From assembly GCF_038397785.1 (NCBI RefSeq), contig NZ_CP151642.1, positions 682,001 through 746,000 on the forward strand: DNA of 64,000 nt. Reading direction: 5' to 3'. Positions 43,260 through 52,089 of the stretch are shown piece by piece. The notes under the pieces were generated by a model, which was not told the DNA's origin, searched no databases, and saw only the letters and a list, made by a program, of their open reading frames with translations. Every line of letters begins with the position of its first letter. Position 1 is the stretch's first letter. The position numbers were made by a program, and so were the translations under genes. The stretch comes from Salinibacterium sp. TMP30. GTDB taxonomy: Bacteria; Actinomycetota; Actinomycetes; Actinomycetales; Microbacteriaceae.

Positions 43260-43337
43260 AGTTACCTAGCTTAAGGGGGTAGAGGCCGAAGCCTTGAGGT
43301 ATTGCACACAAAAATAGGGGGCAAGCACTGTGGATGC

Positions 43338-43982
43338 CTACAGACCGGGGCGCTCCATGTTCCAGAGGTCAGTCCACTCGGCATCGAATTCGCGCAACAG
43401 TTGGCGAAGCAGTGAGACAGAAAGCCCCACAACCGCATGAGGGTCGCCCTCGATTTTCGTGATGAATGCGGCACCCAAACTGTCGATCGTGAATGCACCA
43501 GCAACTTTCAATGGTTCACCCGTCGCGACGTAGGCGTCGATCTCGGCATCACTGATGTTGGGAGCAAACGTGACAATCGCACTAGAGACCGCACCGGTTG
43601 CGCCGCGAACTTCGCCACCACGGTGGTCGATCAGCCAATGCCCGGAATGCAACACGCCAGTGCGTCCGCGCTGCGCCAACCACCGCTGTTTAGCGATCTC
43701 CGGTTCGTGCGGCTTTCCAAACAACTCACCGCCCAATTCGAACGCAGAATCGCCGCCGAGGATAAACCCGTCAATTGGCTCGCCACTGATACGCGAATCG
43801 GTCACTGCCTCAGCTTTGGCTCGGGCCAGCAACTCAACCAGTGAGGGCCCATCCAGAGGCCCAGGGGCTGCCGCCGCGACTGCTTCTTCATCGACGCCGG
43901 AGGCCACAAGCACAGGGTCGACACCGGCCGCCCGCAACGTTGCAAGCCGTGCGGGAGAGGTGGAAGCAAGATAAAGGCGCAC
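43338..43982 (-). CDS. maf: Maf-family nucleotide pyrophosphatase
   Basis: 214 residues beginning VRLYLASTSPARLATLRAAGV, the Maf signature, with ILGGDSAFELGGELFGKP in the middle and GAFTIDSLGAAFITKIEGDPHAVVGLS at the end. It hydrolyses non-canonical or selected nucleoside triphosphates to monophosphates. Starts 20 nt from the divergent methyltransferase gene. In related genomes maf lies between acyl-CoA carboxylase genes, as here. Confidence 0.93.
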   Translation of the reverse strand: MRLYLASTSPARLATLRAAGVDPVLVASGVDEEAVAAAAPGPLDGPSLVELLARAKAEAVTDSRISGEPIDGFILGGDSAFELGGELFGKPHEPEIAKQRWLAQRGRTGVLHSGHWLIDHRGGEVRGATGAVSSAIVTFAPNISDAEIDAYVATGEPLKVAGAFTIDSLGAAFITKIEGDPHAVVGLSVSLLRQLLREFDAEWTDLWNMERPGL

Positions 43983-44002
43983 AAGGCTCCTATGCTCAAG
44001 GG

Positions 44003-45235
44003 ATGGGTGAATGGCTTGGCACAATGATCGAAGTAGACGTTACCAACATTGCGCACGGGGGTGTCAGCGTTGCACGTCACGACGGTCGTGTCGTATTTGT
44101 TTCTGATGCGATCCCCGGTGAACGGGTGCTTGTTCGTATAACCGACGACAAGAAGAAGTCGTTTTGGCGTGCAGAAACAGTGAAGGTGCTCACCGCGAGT
44201 GAGCACCGCCGAGACCACGTGTGGTCGGCGGCAAGCGTTGACCACGATCCCGACAATCGCGCCGGTGGCGCCGAGTTTGGCCATATCGAGCTCAGTCACC
44301 AGCGCACGCTCAAGGCTCAAATCTTGCGCGAATCACTCGAGCGCATGGCACACGTCACTCACGCACCAATCGTCGAAATCGTGCCGGGTGACGATGAACG
44401 AAATGGACTCGGATGGCGCACACGCGTTAGCCTCCACGTTGACGAACACGGCAATGTTGGCCCGTTCGCGGCTCGCTCCCATCGGGTGATCTCGGTCGCC
44501 GACCTTCCCTTGGCAACCTCCGAACTCTCCGCAGGAGCCCCCCTCAGCGAAAACTTTGACGGCTTCGAGCGCGTAGACGTGCTCAACCCCAGCAGTGGCG
44601 GAGTGCGCCTCATTATGGGCAAGCAGAAGCCTCAAGTCATCACCGAGCTGGTGGGGGAGCGCGAATTCTCGCTGCTCGACTCCGGCTTCTGGCAAGTGCA
44701 CCATGGCGCCGCCGAAATGCTGACCGCGGCTGTGCAAGACGCAATAGATCCCGAATTGTTCGACCCCGCAGCATCCAACCTGGATCTCTATGGTGGCGTC
44801 GGTCTGTTCGCAGCGGCGGTGGGCGACAAGTTTGGCCCCGCAACCAAGATCACGACGGTCGAATCCGAGTCGTCCGCTACCGATCACGCCGCCAAGAACC
44901 TCTCGGAATGGTTGGGTGCACACGCCGAAACGGGTCGCGTAGATCGGTGGCTTCGCCAGCTGGTTAACCACGCCACAGCGACCGAGCGTGCTCGCCTCGA
45001 ACGCGCCACGATTGTTCTTGACCCGCCTCGGTCAGGCGCAGGCCGCGAAGTAGTCGAGTTGGTAGCGGCGGCGAAACCTGCCCAAGTGGTCTATGTGGCA
45101 TGTGACCCCGTGGCGTTCGCTCGGGATGTCGCATTCTTCGGCGAACAGGGCTACAAACTCAACAAAGTGCGGGCATTTGATCTCTTTCCGCACACTCATC
45201 ACGTCGAAGCTGTCGGAACATTCACCCGCAACTGA
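44003..45235 (+). CDS. TRAM-domain class I RNA methyltransferase (TrmA/RlmD family) without Fe-S cysteines
   Basis: 410 residues: N-terminal TRAM domain (IEVDVTNIAHGGVSVARHDGRVVFV), SAM-binding DLYGGVGLFAAAVG, VLDPPRSGAG, and the nucleophile region VYVACDPVAFARD with the catalytic Cys. It should form 5-methyluridine in rRNA or tRNA. Family members often have a CxxxxxCGGC cluster; the corresponding stretch reads AGGAEFGHIEL and lacks it. ATG 44003 is supported by TATGCT 6 nt upstream; 44024 is an alternative. Confidence 0.9.
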   Translation: MGEWLGTMIEVDVTNIAHGGVSVARHDGRVVFVSDAIPGERVLVRITDDKKKSFWRAETVKVLTASEHRRDHVWSAASVDHDPDNRAGGAEFGHIELSHQRTLKAQILRESLERMAHVTHAPIVEIVPGDDERNGLGWRTRVSLHVDEHGNVGPFAARSHRVISVADLPLATSELSAGAPLSENFDGFERVDVLNPSSGGVRLIMGKQKPQVITELVGEREFSLLDSGFWQVHHGAAEMLTAAVQDAIDPELFDPAASNLDLYGGVGLFAAAVGDKFGPATKITTVESESSATDHAAKNLSEWLGAHAETGRVDRWLRQLVNHATATERARLERATIVLDPPRSGAGREVVELVAAAKPAQVVYVACDPVAFARDVAFFGEQGYKLNKVRAFDLFPHTHHVEAVGTFTRN

Positions 45236-45316
45236 GCGCGCGTGTTAGCCCCCATTGCGGCATGATTTCGATGCAACGCCACTACGATGGGGTACAGAAA
45301 CTCAGGAGGACGCCAC

Positions 45317-46027
45317 ATGGCCCAGACAGAATCATCCGGGACCGCAGCGCCCAATGAAAGCCCGCAGAGCAAAATTGCGGTTGCCGTAGTTGACGACCAT
45401 GAATCGGTTCGGCTTGGGCTCAAGGCTGCCTTCATCGACGAAGGCTACGACTTCGTTCTTGCCGCAGCGACCGTCAAAGAACTGGTTGAGGGTCTCAACG
45501 GCCGCGAGGTGGACGTAGTCGTGCTTGACCTCTCGCTGGGCGACGGATCAACCGTCACTGACAATGTCAAAAACGTTCAAGCCACAGGCTCAGCGGTGCT
45601 CGTGCACAGCATCGCTGACCGCGTTGCTAGCGTTCGTGAAGCCTTGGCAGCAGGAGCCGCTGGAGTGATCCCCAAGTCGTCTGCCACCAAAACCGTGCTT
45701 GCAGCGGCAGCAACCGTCGCGCGCGGCGAGGTTCTCAACAACCTCGAATGGGCTACGGCGATCGATGCCGACCGCGACTTCTCAAAGGCGCAGCTCGGCC
45801 GTCGCGAACGAGAAATCCTTCACCTTTATGCCTCGGGACTGCCGCTCAAGCTTGCGGCACAGCAGCTGGGCATTGGCTATTCGACGGCACGTGAATATCT
45901 TGACCGTATCCGGGTGAAGTATGTCGAAGTTGGTCGCCCAGCTCCGACCAAGGTCGATCTGTTGCGCCGCGCAGTCGAAGACGGAATCCTTCCGGGCTTG
46001 GACTCCGAAGGCGGCGATGGCCACTAG
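45317..46027 (+). CDS. LuxR/NarL-type two-component response regulator
   Basis: 236 residues: receiver domain with Asp26-Asp27, phospho-acceptor Asp71 (VVVLDLSLG), and Lys120 (GVIPKSS), and a C-terminal HTH (LGRREREILHLYASGLPLKLAAQQLGIGYSTAREYLDRI). The AGGAGG ribosome site before ATG 45317 fixes the start. First gene of a three-gene operon with overlapping stops and starts; its probable partner kinase is encoded next. Confidence 0.93.
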   Translation: MAQTESSGTAAPNESPQSKIAVAVVDDHESVRLGLKAAFIDEGYDFVLAAATVKELVEGLNGREVDVVVLDLSLGDGSTVTDNVKNVQATGSAVLVHSIADRVASVREALAAGAAGVIPKSSATKTVLAAAATVARGEVLNNLEWATAIDADRDFSKAQLGRREREILHLYASGLPLKLAAQQLGIGYSTAREYLDRIRVKYVEVGRPAPTKVDLLRRAVEDGILPGLDSEGGDGH

Positions 46028-47288
46028 CGGCGTGACGGCGCGCCAAGCGCCATCGGCAAAGCAGCCCAGAAACCCGATCAGCCTCAAACAGGTTGAGCGG
46101 GTAATTTCGCGTTCGGTTGCCATCATTGGTGTTGTTTTTGGTGCGCAGACCATACCGTGGCTGTTGGGACAGATGGACGAAGCGCAGCCGTGGTGGCTGT
46201 GGGCTTTTGTTCCTGCCCTCTTTGGGTTGTTGATCGTGGCCGTTGTGGCCTCGTTCGCTAATCGTGCGGTGCGGCCGGTCCAAGGCACCTTTGCGGTCGT
46301 CTATCTCTTGGCGTTGCTGAGCTGGCCCTTTACGGTGCTCCCCGGCGTCGAAGTGTTCAGCGGAATCCACTGGCTCAACTACCTGATTACGGTCGGCACC
46401 GCGATGGCGACGATTGCGTTCGGTCGGGTGCTCGCCACTACCTATCTCTTCGTTGCACCGCTCATCTACCTCGTCGTGCGCATCCTGCCCGTCGGGGGCG
46501 GTGCGCCGTGGCAGTTGGCCGTCTTGGAGTCCGTCTATGCGCTCATACTGGGTAGCGCCATCATGATTATCGTGACGATGCTGCGACAGGCTGCATCAAA
46601 CGTCGACAATGCGCAAACGACGGCATTGCTGCGCTATGGCAACGCCGTTCGACAGCATGCGACCGAAGTGGAGCGAGTTCAGGTCGACTCGATCGTGCAC
46701 GATAGTGTGCTCACCACGCTCATCTCAGCGGCGCGCGCCCACACGCCAGAGGCGGAACGCCTCGGTGCGGTGATGGCAGGGAACGCCATCGGTCACTTGA
46801 CAGAAGCGGCAGCAACCTCGCCGGATGACATTTCTATCGTGCAGGCTACCGACCTTGCCCAGCGCGTAGTGACTTCGGCAGAGTTGCTCGCCTCGGACTT
46901 CACATTCTCCGTTCGGAGCGTTGGAGCGCGGTCGCTTCCGGCAGTGGCGGCTGAAGCTGTGCACTCTGCGGCTGTTCAAGCGATGGTCAATAGTCTCCAA
47001 CACGCGGGCGGGGCGGATGTTGAGCGCAGCGTTGACGTGCGGGGATTAGAGGGCAATGGAATCGAAGTTCTCGTAGCCGACACCGGCCGAGGCTTCGATA
47101 TGGACCGCGTGCCGCAAGAGCGATTGGGCGTGCGGGTATCCATCGTGGAGCGAGTAGCAAATGCTGGCGGTCGCACGTCGATCGCTTCAGGTCCGGGCTC
47201 AGGTACGCAGGTGTGCATTCAGTGGCCCTACGGCGATGGCGTCGACGATGTGCTCGGCGATGACGATATCGAAGAAGGTGTTCTGTGA
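46017..47288 (+). CDS. Sensor histidine kinase with membrane domain
   Basis: 423 residues. About five or six membrane helices (residues 28-190), then a DHp-like helix with probable phospho-His228 in VDSIVHDSVLTTL and a HATPase domain: N box VQAMVNSLQHAGG, G1 ADTGRGFDMDRV and G2 GPGSGTQVCIQW. It resembles DesK/NarX-group HisKA_3 kinases. ATG 46017 overlaps the response regulator gene by 11 nt. There is no extracytoplasmic sensor domain, so it probably senses within the membrane. Confidence 0.85.
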   Translation: MATSGVTARQAPSAKQPRNPISLKQVERVISRSVAIIGVVFGAQTIPWLLGQMDEAQPWWLWAFVPALFGLLIVAVVASFANRAVRPVQGTFAVVYLLALLSWPFTVLPGVEVFSGIHWLNYLITVGTAMATIAFGRVLATTYLFVAPLIYLVVRILPVGGGAPWQLAVLESVYALILGSAIMIIVTMLRQAASNVDNAQTTALLRYGNAVRQHATEVERVQVDSIVHDSVLTTLISAARAHTPEAERLGAVMAGNAIGHLTEAAATSPDDISIVQATDLAQRVVTSAELLASDFTFSVRSVGARSLPAVAAEAVHSAAVQAMVNSLQHAGGADVERSVDVRGLEGNGIEVLVADTGRGFDMDRVPQERLGVRVSIVERVANAGGRTSIASGPGSGTQVCIQWPYGDGVDDVLGDDDIEEGVL

Positions 47289-48334
47289 ACATCGGAGTAC
47301 CGCGGTATCTCATTGTCGGAATGGCGGCGCTGTTCTCGGCGTACCACATCCTGTTGGCTCTTTACACGATTGATATCCCTGAGCGACCGGGTCCGATCTT
47401 CATCGCGATGGCGCTGTACGGTGTGGCCACAATCGTCAGCTTGCTTCCATTTGGCACGGCCCGGATGCCCATCTGGATGGCGACCTTTAATTTCGCGATC
47501 GTCGTCGCCATCACGCTTCTGGTCGCCAACGAACTCGACTTTGCGCGTGAAGGTGGCACAGGCTACGCGACCTGGTATGTCGCTGCGAGTGGAACACTTC
47601 TCACGATTACGTCTACTCGAGGTCGTCATACTTTCGCGTGGTTGGGTATTGGATTTCTCGTTGCCCACACCTTCAGCCTCGGTCCCGTCGGCCCGGCAGG
47701 ACTCTTCAGCCTAGGCATCGTTGGCAGTGCGTCGTGGGTGGCGGTATCGCACGTTCTCAGCAGTGGCCTCGCCAAGGCATCCAAGGACGCTCAGCGCTTT
47801 GTTCTGGCCGAGCAGGAAGCCACCGATTGGCAGGCAGCGCAAGATGCTCACGTGCATGAGCGGCAGTTCCGGCTCGAACAGACCGGATCGATGGCCCTGA
47901 CTATGCTTGAGCGGATCAAACAGACCAATGGCAATCTTTCCGAAGAGGAACGCCGCGAGTGTCTCAACCTTGAGGGCGCCATCCGCGATGAAATCCGAGG
48001 TCGCAAGCTGCTCAACGATGCCGTGCGCGAACAAGTGATGATTGCGCGGCGTCGCGGTGCGACAGTGACACTGCTCGATGAAGGGGGAATTGATGACCTC
48101 TCTGATGCTGACCTCGATCGAGTGCTCAATCGGTTGGCCCTCGCCATTCAGTCCACCAGCGCAGACAAGGTCATCGCGCGCACCGTTCCTGAGGGTTCGG
48201 ATGTCGCAATAACGGTCGTCGGTTTGCACAGCGCTGGCGATGGCGAATCGAGCGCACTCGGCCAAGATTCCCTTGAAGATGATGTCGTCGACATCTGGCT
48301 AGAGATCCCTCGTGTCGACGCTGTCCACGTCTAA
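47285..48334 (+). CDS. Membrane protein with kinase-like but degenerate cytoplasmic domain
   Basis: 349 residues: about five membrane helices (residues 5-160), a helical linker, then a region with LEGAIRDEIRGRKLLNDAV and VREQVMIARRRGATVTLLDEGG, which looks like a relic or divergent form of a histidine kinase dimerisation/ATPase module. I see no phospho-His motif and no G boxes. It overlaps the kinase gene by 4 nt, so it is made with it. It may be a co-sensor or kinase regulator. Confidence 0.75.
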   Translation: MNIGVPRYLIVGMAALFSAYHILLALYTIDIPERPGPIFIAMALYGVATIVSLLPFGTARMPIWMATFNFAIVVAITLLVANELDFAREGGTGYATWYVAASGTLLTITSTRGRHTFAWLGIGFLVAHTFSLGPVGPAGLFSLGIVGSASWVAVSHVLSSGLAKASKDAQRFVLAEQEATDWQAAQDAHVHERQFRLEQTGSMALTMLERIKQTNGNLSEEERRECLNLEGAIRDEIRGRKLLNDAVREQVMIARRRGATVTLLDEGGIDDLSDADLDRVLNRLALAIQSTSADKVIARTVPEGSDVAITVVGLHSAGDGESSALGQDSLEDDVVDIWLEIPRVDAVHV

Positions 48335-48391
48335 ATTGCTTGTCGCATCATACGGCTGACGCACTGCATGGGGACAAAATTACCCTTAACG

Positions 48392-48438
48392 GCGGAAGAG
48401 CCGGAGTGGCTATAAGAAGCACTTCTCCGACTCTTCGC
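48392..48438 (+). terminator. Hairpin 1 after signalling operon
   Basis: GCGGAAGAGCCGGAG pairs with CTCCGACTCTTCGC with one bulge and one mismatch around an 18-nt loop. Probably part of the terminator of the three-gene operon ending at 48334. Confidence 0.55.
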
Positions 48439-48445
48439 TAGAACC

Positions 48446-48482
48446 CGGGTCAGGACGATAACCCGAATACCGTCCTGACCCG
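48446..48482. terminator. Hairpin 2, perfect 11-bp stem
   Basis: CGGGTCAGGAC and GTCCTGACCCG pair perfectly around a 15-nt loop. Works on either strand. Confidence 0.65.
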
Positions 48483-48485
48483 CCC

Positions 48486-48526
48486 CCAAAGAATTGGCCC
48501 GCTTACCCTAGTCGGCCAATCTTTGG
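48486..48526. terminator. Hairpin 3
   Basis: CCAAAGAATTGGCC and GGCCAATCTTTGG pair with one bulged A around a 14-nt loop. On the minus strand it may stop transcripts from the carboxylase operon. Confidence 0.6.
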
Positions 48527-48735
48527 CGGTGTAACTCCTGTGGAGAGACACCTAGCACTTAATATTCTGCATCAAGAAAGTGAGGAGCATAGTCGGTTCT
48601 TTGGGGGACTCTCGGGGGACAATTTTCTCGGAATGGTGCGGAAATCACTGTATTTCTGTGGATTTCAACGAATTCCGTGCCCTCCAATTGGGGTACGGCT
48701 GACGAATGGTGGCTCTCCTAGTGAACAGAAATACT

Positions 48736-48972
48736 TTAGTGCCGGGAGCTTGCGTTCCACGCGCCAGGCCCAGGATGCAGTGGCGTGCGAATGGGGCGCT
48801 GACTGCGAGCCCACGCAGATGCCGGCGCCGATTCATCCAGTCCCGCTAGCTCGGCAGACTCTGCGAGAGCAACTCGCACCACTGCGGTGACCGCAGCGAT
48901 CTCCTCCGGGGTAACGTTCGTCGAGACGATCCGAATGTCGGGAACGTCCTCGTTAGCGTCTGCACCCATCAC
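48736..48972 (-). CDS. Acyl-CoA carboxylase epsilon subunit
   Basis: 78 residues with [19 protein letters not shown] at the N-terminal half and [21 protein letters not shown] near the C-terminus, the two conserved parts of actinobacterial AccE/PccE. It stabilises the alpha-beta carboxylase complex. It overlaps the beta-subunit gene by 4 nt. The ending WNASSRH is short after GPGAW. Easy to miss because of its size. Confidence 0.9.
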   Translation of the reverse strand: MMGADANEDVPDIRIVSTNVTPEEIAAVTAVVRVALAESAELAGLDESAPASAWARSQRPIRTPLHPGPGAWNASSRH

Positions 48973-50567
48973 AGCGGGATGTTTCCGTGCTTCTTGGGAG
49001 GCATGCTCGCTCGCTTTGTGCGCAGCGCACGCAGCGCCTTCACTACCTGCACGCGAGTTGCCGCTGGCTCGATAACGCCATCAAGCTCCCCACGCTCAGC
49101 AGCAAGGAACGGGCTAGCAACGTTGTAGGTGTACTCGTTGGCCAGTCGGGTGCGCACTGCTGCGACATCCTCACCGGCAGCTTCTGCAGCCTTGATTTCG
49201 CCGCGGTACAAAATGTTGACAGCACCTTGGCCACCCATGACGGCAATCTCTGCGGTCGGCCACGCATAGTTGAGGTCTGCCCCCAACTGCTTGGAGCCCA
49301 TCACGATGTACGCCCCGCCATACGCCTTACGCGTGATGACGGTAACGAGCGGCACAGTTGCTTCGGCATACGCGTACAGCAGCTTCGCGCCACGGCGAAT
49401 CACGCCGGTCCACTCCTGATCGGTGCCGGGTAGGTAGCCGGGAACATCCACGAGAGTCAGAATCGGGATGCTGAACGCGTCACAGAATCGCACAAACCGG
49501 GCGGCCTTTTCACCAGCTTCAATGTTGAGGGTTCCGGCCATTGCCTGCGGTTGGTTCGCGATGATGCCCACCGAGCGGCCCTCGACTCGACCAAAACCGA
49601 CAACAATATTGGGGGCGAACAGTGGCTGCGTCTCGAGAAAGTCGCCGTTGTCGACGATGTGCTCGATGATCGTCTTCACGTCATAGGGCTGGTTGGGGCT
49701 GTCCGGGATGATCGTGTTGAGTTTGCGATCCTCATCGGTGATTTCCAGCTCAACTTCACTTTCGTAGAGAGGAGGATCGGAGAGGTTGTTGTCTGGCAAG
49801 AAGCCGACGAGAGTGCGGGCGTAGTCGAGGGCATCCTCTTCGTCGCTGGCAAGGTAGTGAGCAACACCCGAAACCTTGTTGTGGGTGAGTGCGCCACCCA
49901 GTTCTTCCATGCCGACGTCTTCACCAGTGACGGTCTTGATGACGTCGGGGCCAGTAACGAACATCTGGCTGGTCTTGTCAACCATGATCACGAAGTCTGT
50001 GAGGGCGGGGGAGTACACGGCCCCACCGGCGGCCGGGCCCATGATGATTGAGATCTGCGGGATCACGCCTGAAGCCTGAGTGTTGCGGCGGAAGATTTCG
50101 CCGTACTTGCCAAGAGCAACAACGCCCTCTTGAATGCGGGCTCCACCGGAGTCGAGCATGCCGATTATCGGAACGCCGGTCTTCATCGCGTGGTCCATGA
50201 CCTTAATGATCTTTTCGCCGGCCACCTCGCCCAGTGAGCCACCGAAGATCGTGAAGTCTTGAGCGTATACAGCAACCTGACGGCCGTGGATCGTGCCAAC
50301 TCCGGTGACGACAGCGTCACCATAGGGGCGCTTCTTTTCCATGCCGAACGCGTGGGTGCGGTGGCGAACGAACTCATCGAGCTCAACGAACGAACCGTGA
50401 TCGAGTAACTGCTCGATGCGCTCGCGGGCCGTCATCTTGCCCTTAGCGTGCTGTTTTTCGATTGCCGCATCACCGCTAGCAGTCACGGCTTCGTGATAGC
50501 GGATCTTGAGATCGGCGATCCGGCCGGCGGTCGTGAACATGTCTGGGGTCGAGTTGTCTTCGGTCAC
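48969..50567 (-). CDS. Acyl-CoA carboxylase beta subunit (propionyl/acetyl-CoA carboxyltransferase)
   Basis: 532 residues of the AccD5/PccB type: [19 protein letters not shown], oxyanion loops GGARIQEG and [16 protein letters not shown], and [16 protein letters not shown]. It transfers carboxyl from biotin on the alpha subunit to acetyl- or propionyl-CoA. GTG start at 50567 with TAAAGT 6 nt before it, a leaderless promoter. Divergent from birA. Confidence 0.96.
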   Translation of the reverse strand: MTEDNSTPDMFTTAGRIADLKIRYHEAVTASGDAAIEKQHAKGKMTARERIEQLLDHGSFVELDEFVRHRTHAFGMEKKRPYGDAVVTGVGTIHGRQVAVYAQDFTIFGGSLGEVAGEKIIKVMDHAMKTGVPIIGMLDSGGARIQEGVVALGKYGEIFRRNTQASGVIPQISIIMGPAAGGAVYSPALTDFVIMVDKTSQMFVTGPDVIKTVTGEDVGMEELGGALTHNKVSGVAHYLASDEEDALDYARTLVGFLPDNNLSDPPLYESEVELEITDEDRKLNTIIPDSPNQPYDVKTIIEHIVDNGDFLETQPLFAPNIVVGFGRVEGRSVGIIANQPQAMAGTLNIEAGEKAARFVRFCDAFSIPILTLVDVPGYLPGTDQEWTGVIRRGAKLLYAYAEATVPLVTVITRKAYGGAYIVMGSKQLGADLNYAWPTAEIAVMGGQGAVNILYRGEIKAAEAAGEDVAAVRTRLANEYTYNVASPFLAAERGELDGVIEPAATRVQVVKALRALRTKRASMPPKKHGNIPL

Positions 50568-50573
50568 TGTGTC

Positions 50574-50579
50574 ACTTTA
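50574..50579 (-). promoter_or_regulatory. Leaderless-type -10 hexamer TAAAGT of the carboxylase beta gene
   Basis: On the minus strand TAAAGT is 6 nt before the GTG at 50567. Confidence 0.5.
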
Positions 50580-50680
50580 CCCACCCATGCGCCGCTTGTG
50601 TGGTTGGCGGAACCCACAAGTTTGAGGCCGGTTTCATTGAGGAAACACTAAAGTCACTGAGCTGCCTTTACGCTGAAGCG

Positions 50681-51457
50681 ATGCACTTTCCCTTGAGTTC
50701 CGCCGTCTTGCCGTTGCTTGAGCACCTCGATGAGGTCGGCTCGACCAACCAGGAGCTTTCGGCGCGGGCGGCGCGCGGCGAAACAGAGCACCTCTCGGCG
50801 CTGGTGACGACACATCAGTCGGCGGGGCGTGGCCGACTGGGAAGGGAGTGGATTGCGCCTCCGGGGAAGACCTTTGCCGTGTCGGTGCTGCTGGCGCCCG
50901 CTGAGGCTTCCCTCGAATCATTGGCCTGGATGCCGCTCATCGGCGGGCTGGCGATGGCTCGGGCCGTGCACGGTCTGGTCAACGATCGCAACGTTGCCCT
51001 CAAGTGGCCCAATGACGTGCAGATCGAGGGCTTGAAGGTTTCTGGTCTGCTCTCTGAACTTGTGGCGGGCGGTTCGGCGGTAATCGTCGGTGCCGGGTTG
51101 AACCTCACGATTGAGCGCGATGAGTTGCCAACATCCGTCTCAACGTCGTTGCTGCTAGAAGGTGCCGAGCCGAGCGTCGACCTCGCGCTCAGCCGCTATC
51201 TGACAGAACTTACCGGGCTGTACGTGCAGTACCTCGCTGGCGGGTTCGATGCAGTTCACAGTGGAATCGCGGATGCCGTGCGTGCTGAATGCGCAACGAT
51301 TGGCCGTCGGGTGAGAGTGGAGCTTCCTGGCGGGGCACGAATTTTTGGTACCGCTGAAACCATCGACGACCAGGGTCAATTGGTGGTGAAGGATGATGCG
51401 AACGGCAGTCTGCAGCACGTCGCGGCAGGGGACGTCACCCACCTGCGGTATGAATGA
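50681..51457 (+). CDS. birA: Biotin-[acetyl-CoA-carboxylase] ligase
   Basis: 258 residues: GSTNQELSARAA, the biotinyl-AMP loop GRGRLGREWIAPPGKTFAVSVLL, LKWPNDVQIEG and a C-terminal SH3-like domain. It lacks the DNA-binding N-terminal domain of E. coli BirA. It attaches biotin to the carrier domain of the alpha subunit at 41505. ATG 50681 is supported by TACGCT 6 nt upstream. Confidence 0.94.
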   Translation: MHFPLSSAVLPLLEHLDEVGSTNQELSARAARGETEHLSALVTTHQSAGRGRLGREWIAPPGKTFAVSVLLAPAEASLESLAWMPLIGGLAMARAVHGLVNDRNVALKWPNDVQIEGLKVSGLLSELVAGGSAVIVGAGLNLTIERDELPTSVSTSLLLEGAEPSVDLALSRYLTELTGLYVQYLAGGFDAVHSGIADAVRAECATIGRRVRVELPGGARIFGTAETIDDQGQLVVKDDANGSLQHVAAGDVTHLRYE

Positions 51458-51460
51458 GCT

Positions 51461-52003
51461 ATGCCAAATGAGCCAGTAAGCGTTCAGCGTGAGGCGATTG
51501 TCGCCCGTGTTCGTTCGCACGCGCGGGCGCTGATCTTTCCCGGCATCGTTCTTGTCGCCACGGCGGGCGCGCTTGGCTATTTCTTTGGCAGTTTTGCCGA
51601 AGACTGGCAGAACCTTGCGCTGCTTACCGCGGGCCTCCTGCTCATCGTCGTTGCGTGGTTCTTGCCATTCTTTGGGTGGCTCTCCAGAAACTACACAATC
51701 ACCACACGACGAGTAGTGCTCTCGAGCGGCGTATTTGTTCGTGTCAGGCAAGAGTTGCTGCATAGCCGCGGCTACGACGTCACTGTGCGGCAAAACTGGG
51801 TGCAGCGGATGTTCGGCAGCGGCGATCTACTCATTAACGCCGGCCATGACTATCCGGTCGTCTTGCGCGACATCCCTTCCGTCTTGATCACTCAGGCGGC
51901 TCTGCACGACCTCATGGAGAACAACCAGAACCTTGTCTCGATGAGGCGGCAACGGGACGAATCACAGGCCTCAGACGAGACCACCGTCTGGGGTACTCGC
52001 TAG
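51461..52003 (+). CDS. Bacterial PH-domain (bPH2/YdbS-type) membrane protein
   Basis: 180 residues: two membrane helices (about residues 22-42 and 47-68) followed by a bPH2 domain (YTITTRRVVLSSGVFVRVRQELLHSRGYDVTVRQNWVQRMFGSGDLLI). Family role is not well defined; linked to membrane stress in other bacteria. It starts 3 nt after birA, so probably the same transcript. Confidence 0.88.
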   Translation: MPNEPVSVQREAIVARVRSHARALIFPGIVLVATAGALGYFFGSFAEDWQNLALLTAGLLLIVVAWFLPFFGWLSRNYTITTRRVVLSSGVFVRVRQELLHSRGYDVTVRQNWVQRMFGSGDLLINAGHDYPVVLRDIPSVLITQAALHDLMENNQNLVSMRRQRDESQASDETTVWGTR

Positions 52004-52076
52004 GTTGCTCCGGCTCGGCGATCGTTTTTGCGCTGTTTGCGTGCCGACACGCTACGTTCTATCAACCCTGATCAGA

Positions 52077-52082
52077 TAGGGT
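52077..52082 (+). promoter_or_regulatory. Leaderless-type -10 hexamer TAGGGT
   Basis: It stands 7 nt before the GTG at 52090 and supports that start over GTG 52081, which would overlap the hexamer. Confidence 0.5.
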
Positions 52083-52089
52083 GCGCAGC

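Larger units (their letters stand above)
48335..48735. other. 401-nt convergent intergenic region with three hairpins and an unexplained right half
   Basis: Left half (48392-48526) holds three successive hairpins annotated separately. Right half (48540-48735) has lower GC, GGGGGAC twice (48603-48620), TATTTCTGT at 48651-48659 with its perfect complement ACAGAAATA at 48725-48733, and no convincing gene. The carboxylase epsilon gene ends at 48736. Confidence 0.6.

Noticed and set aside
43841-44002. Longer start for the RNA methyltransferase
   Set aside because: The extension runs antisense through maf; the TRAM domain and the TATGCT hexamer favour ATG 44003.
48540-48890. 116-codon plus-strand frame
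   Set aside because: Its second half is antisense to the carboxylase epsilon gene, and the first half has neither family features nor a ribosome site.
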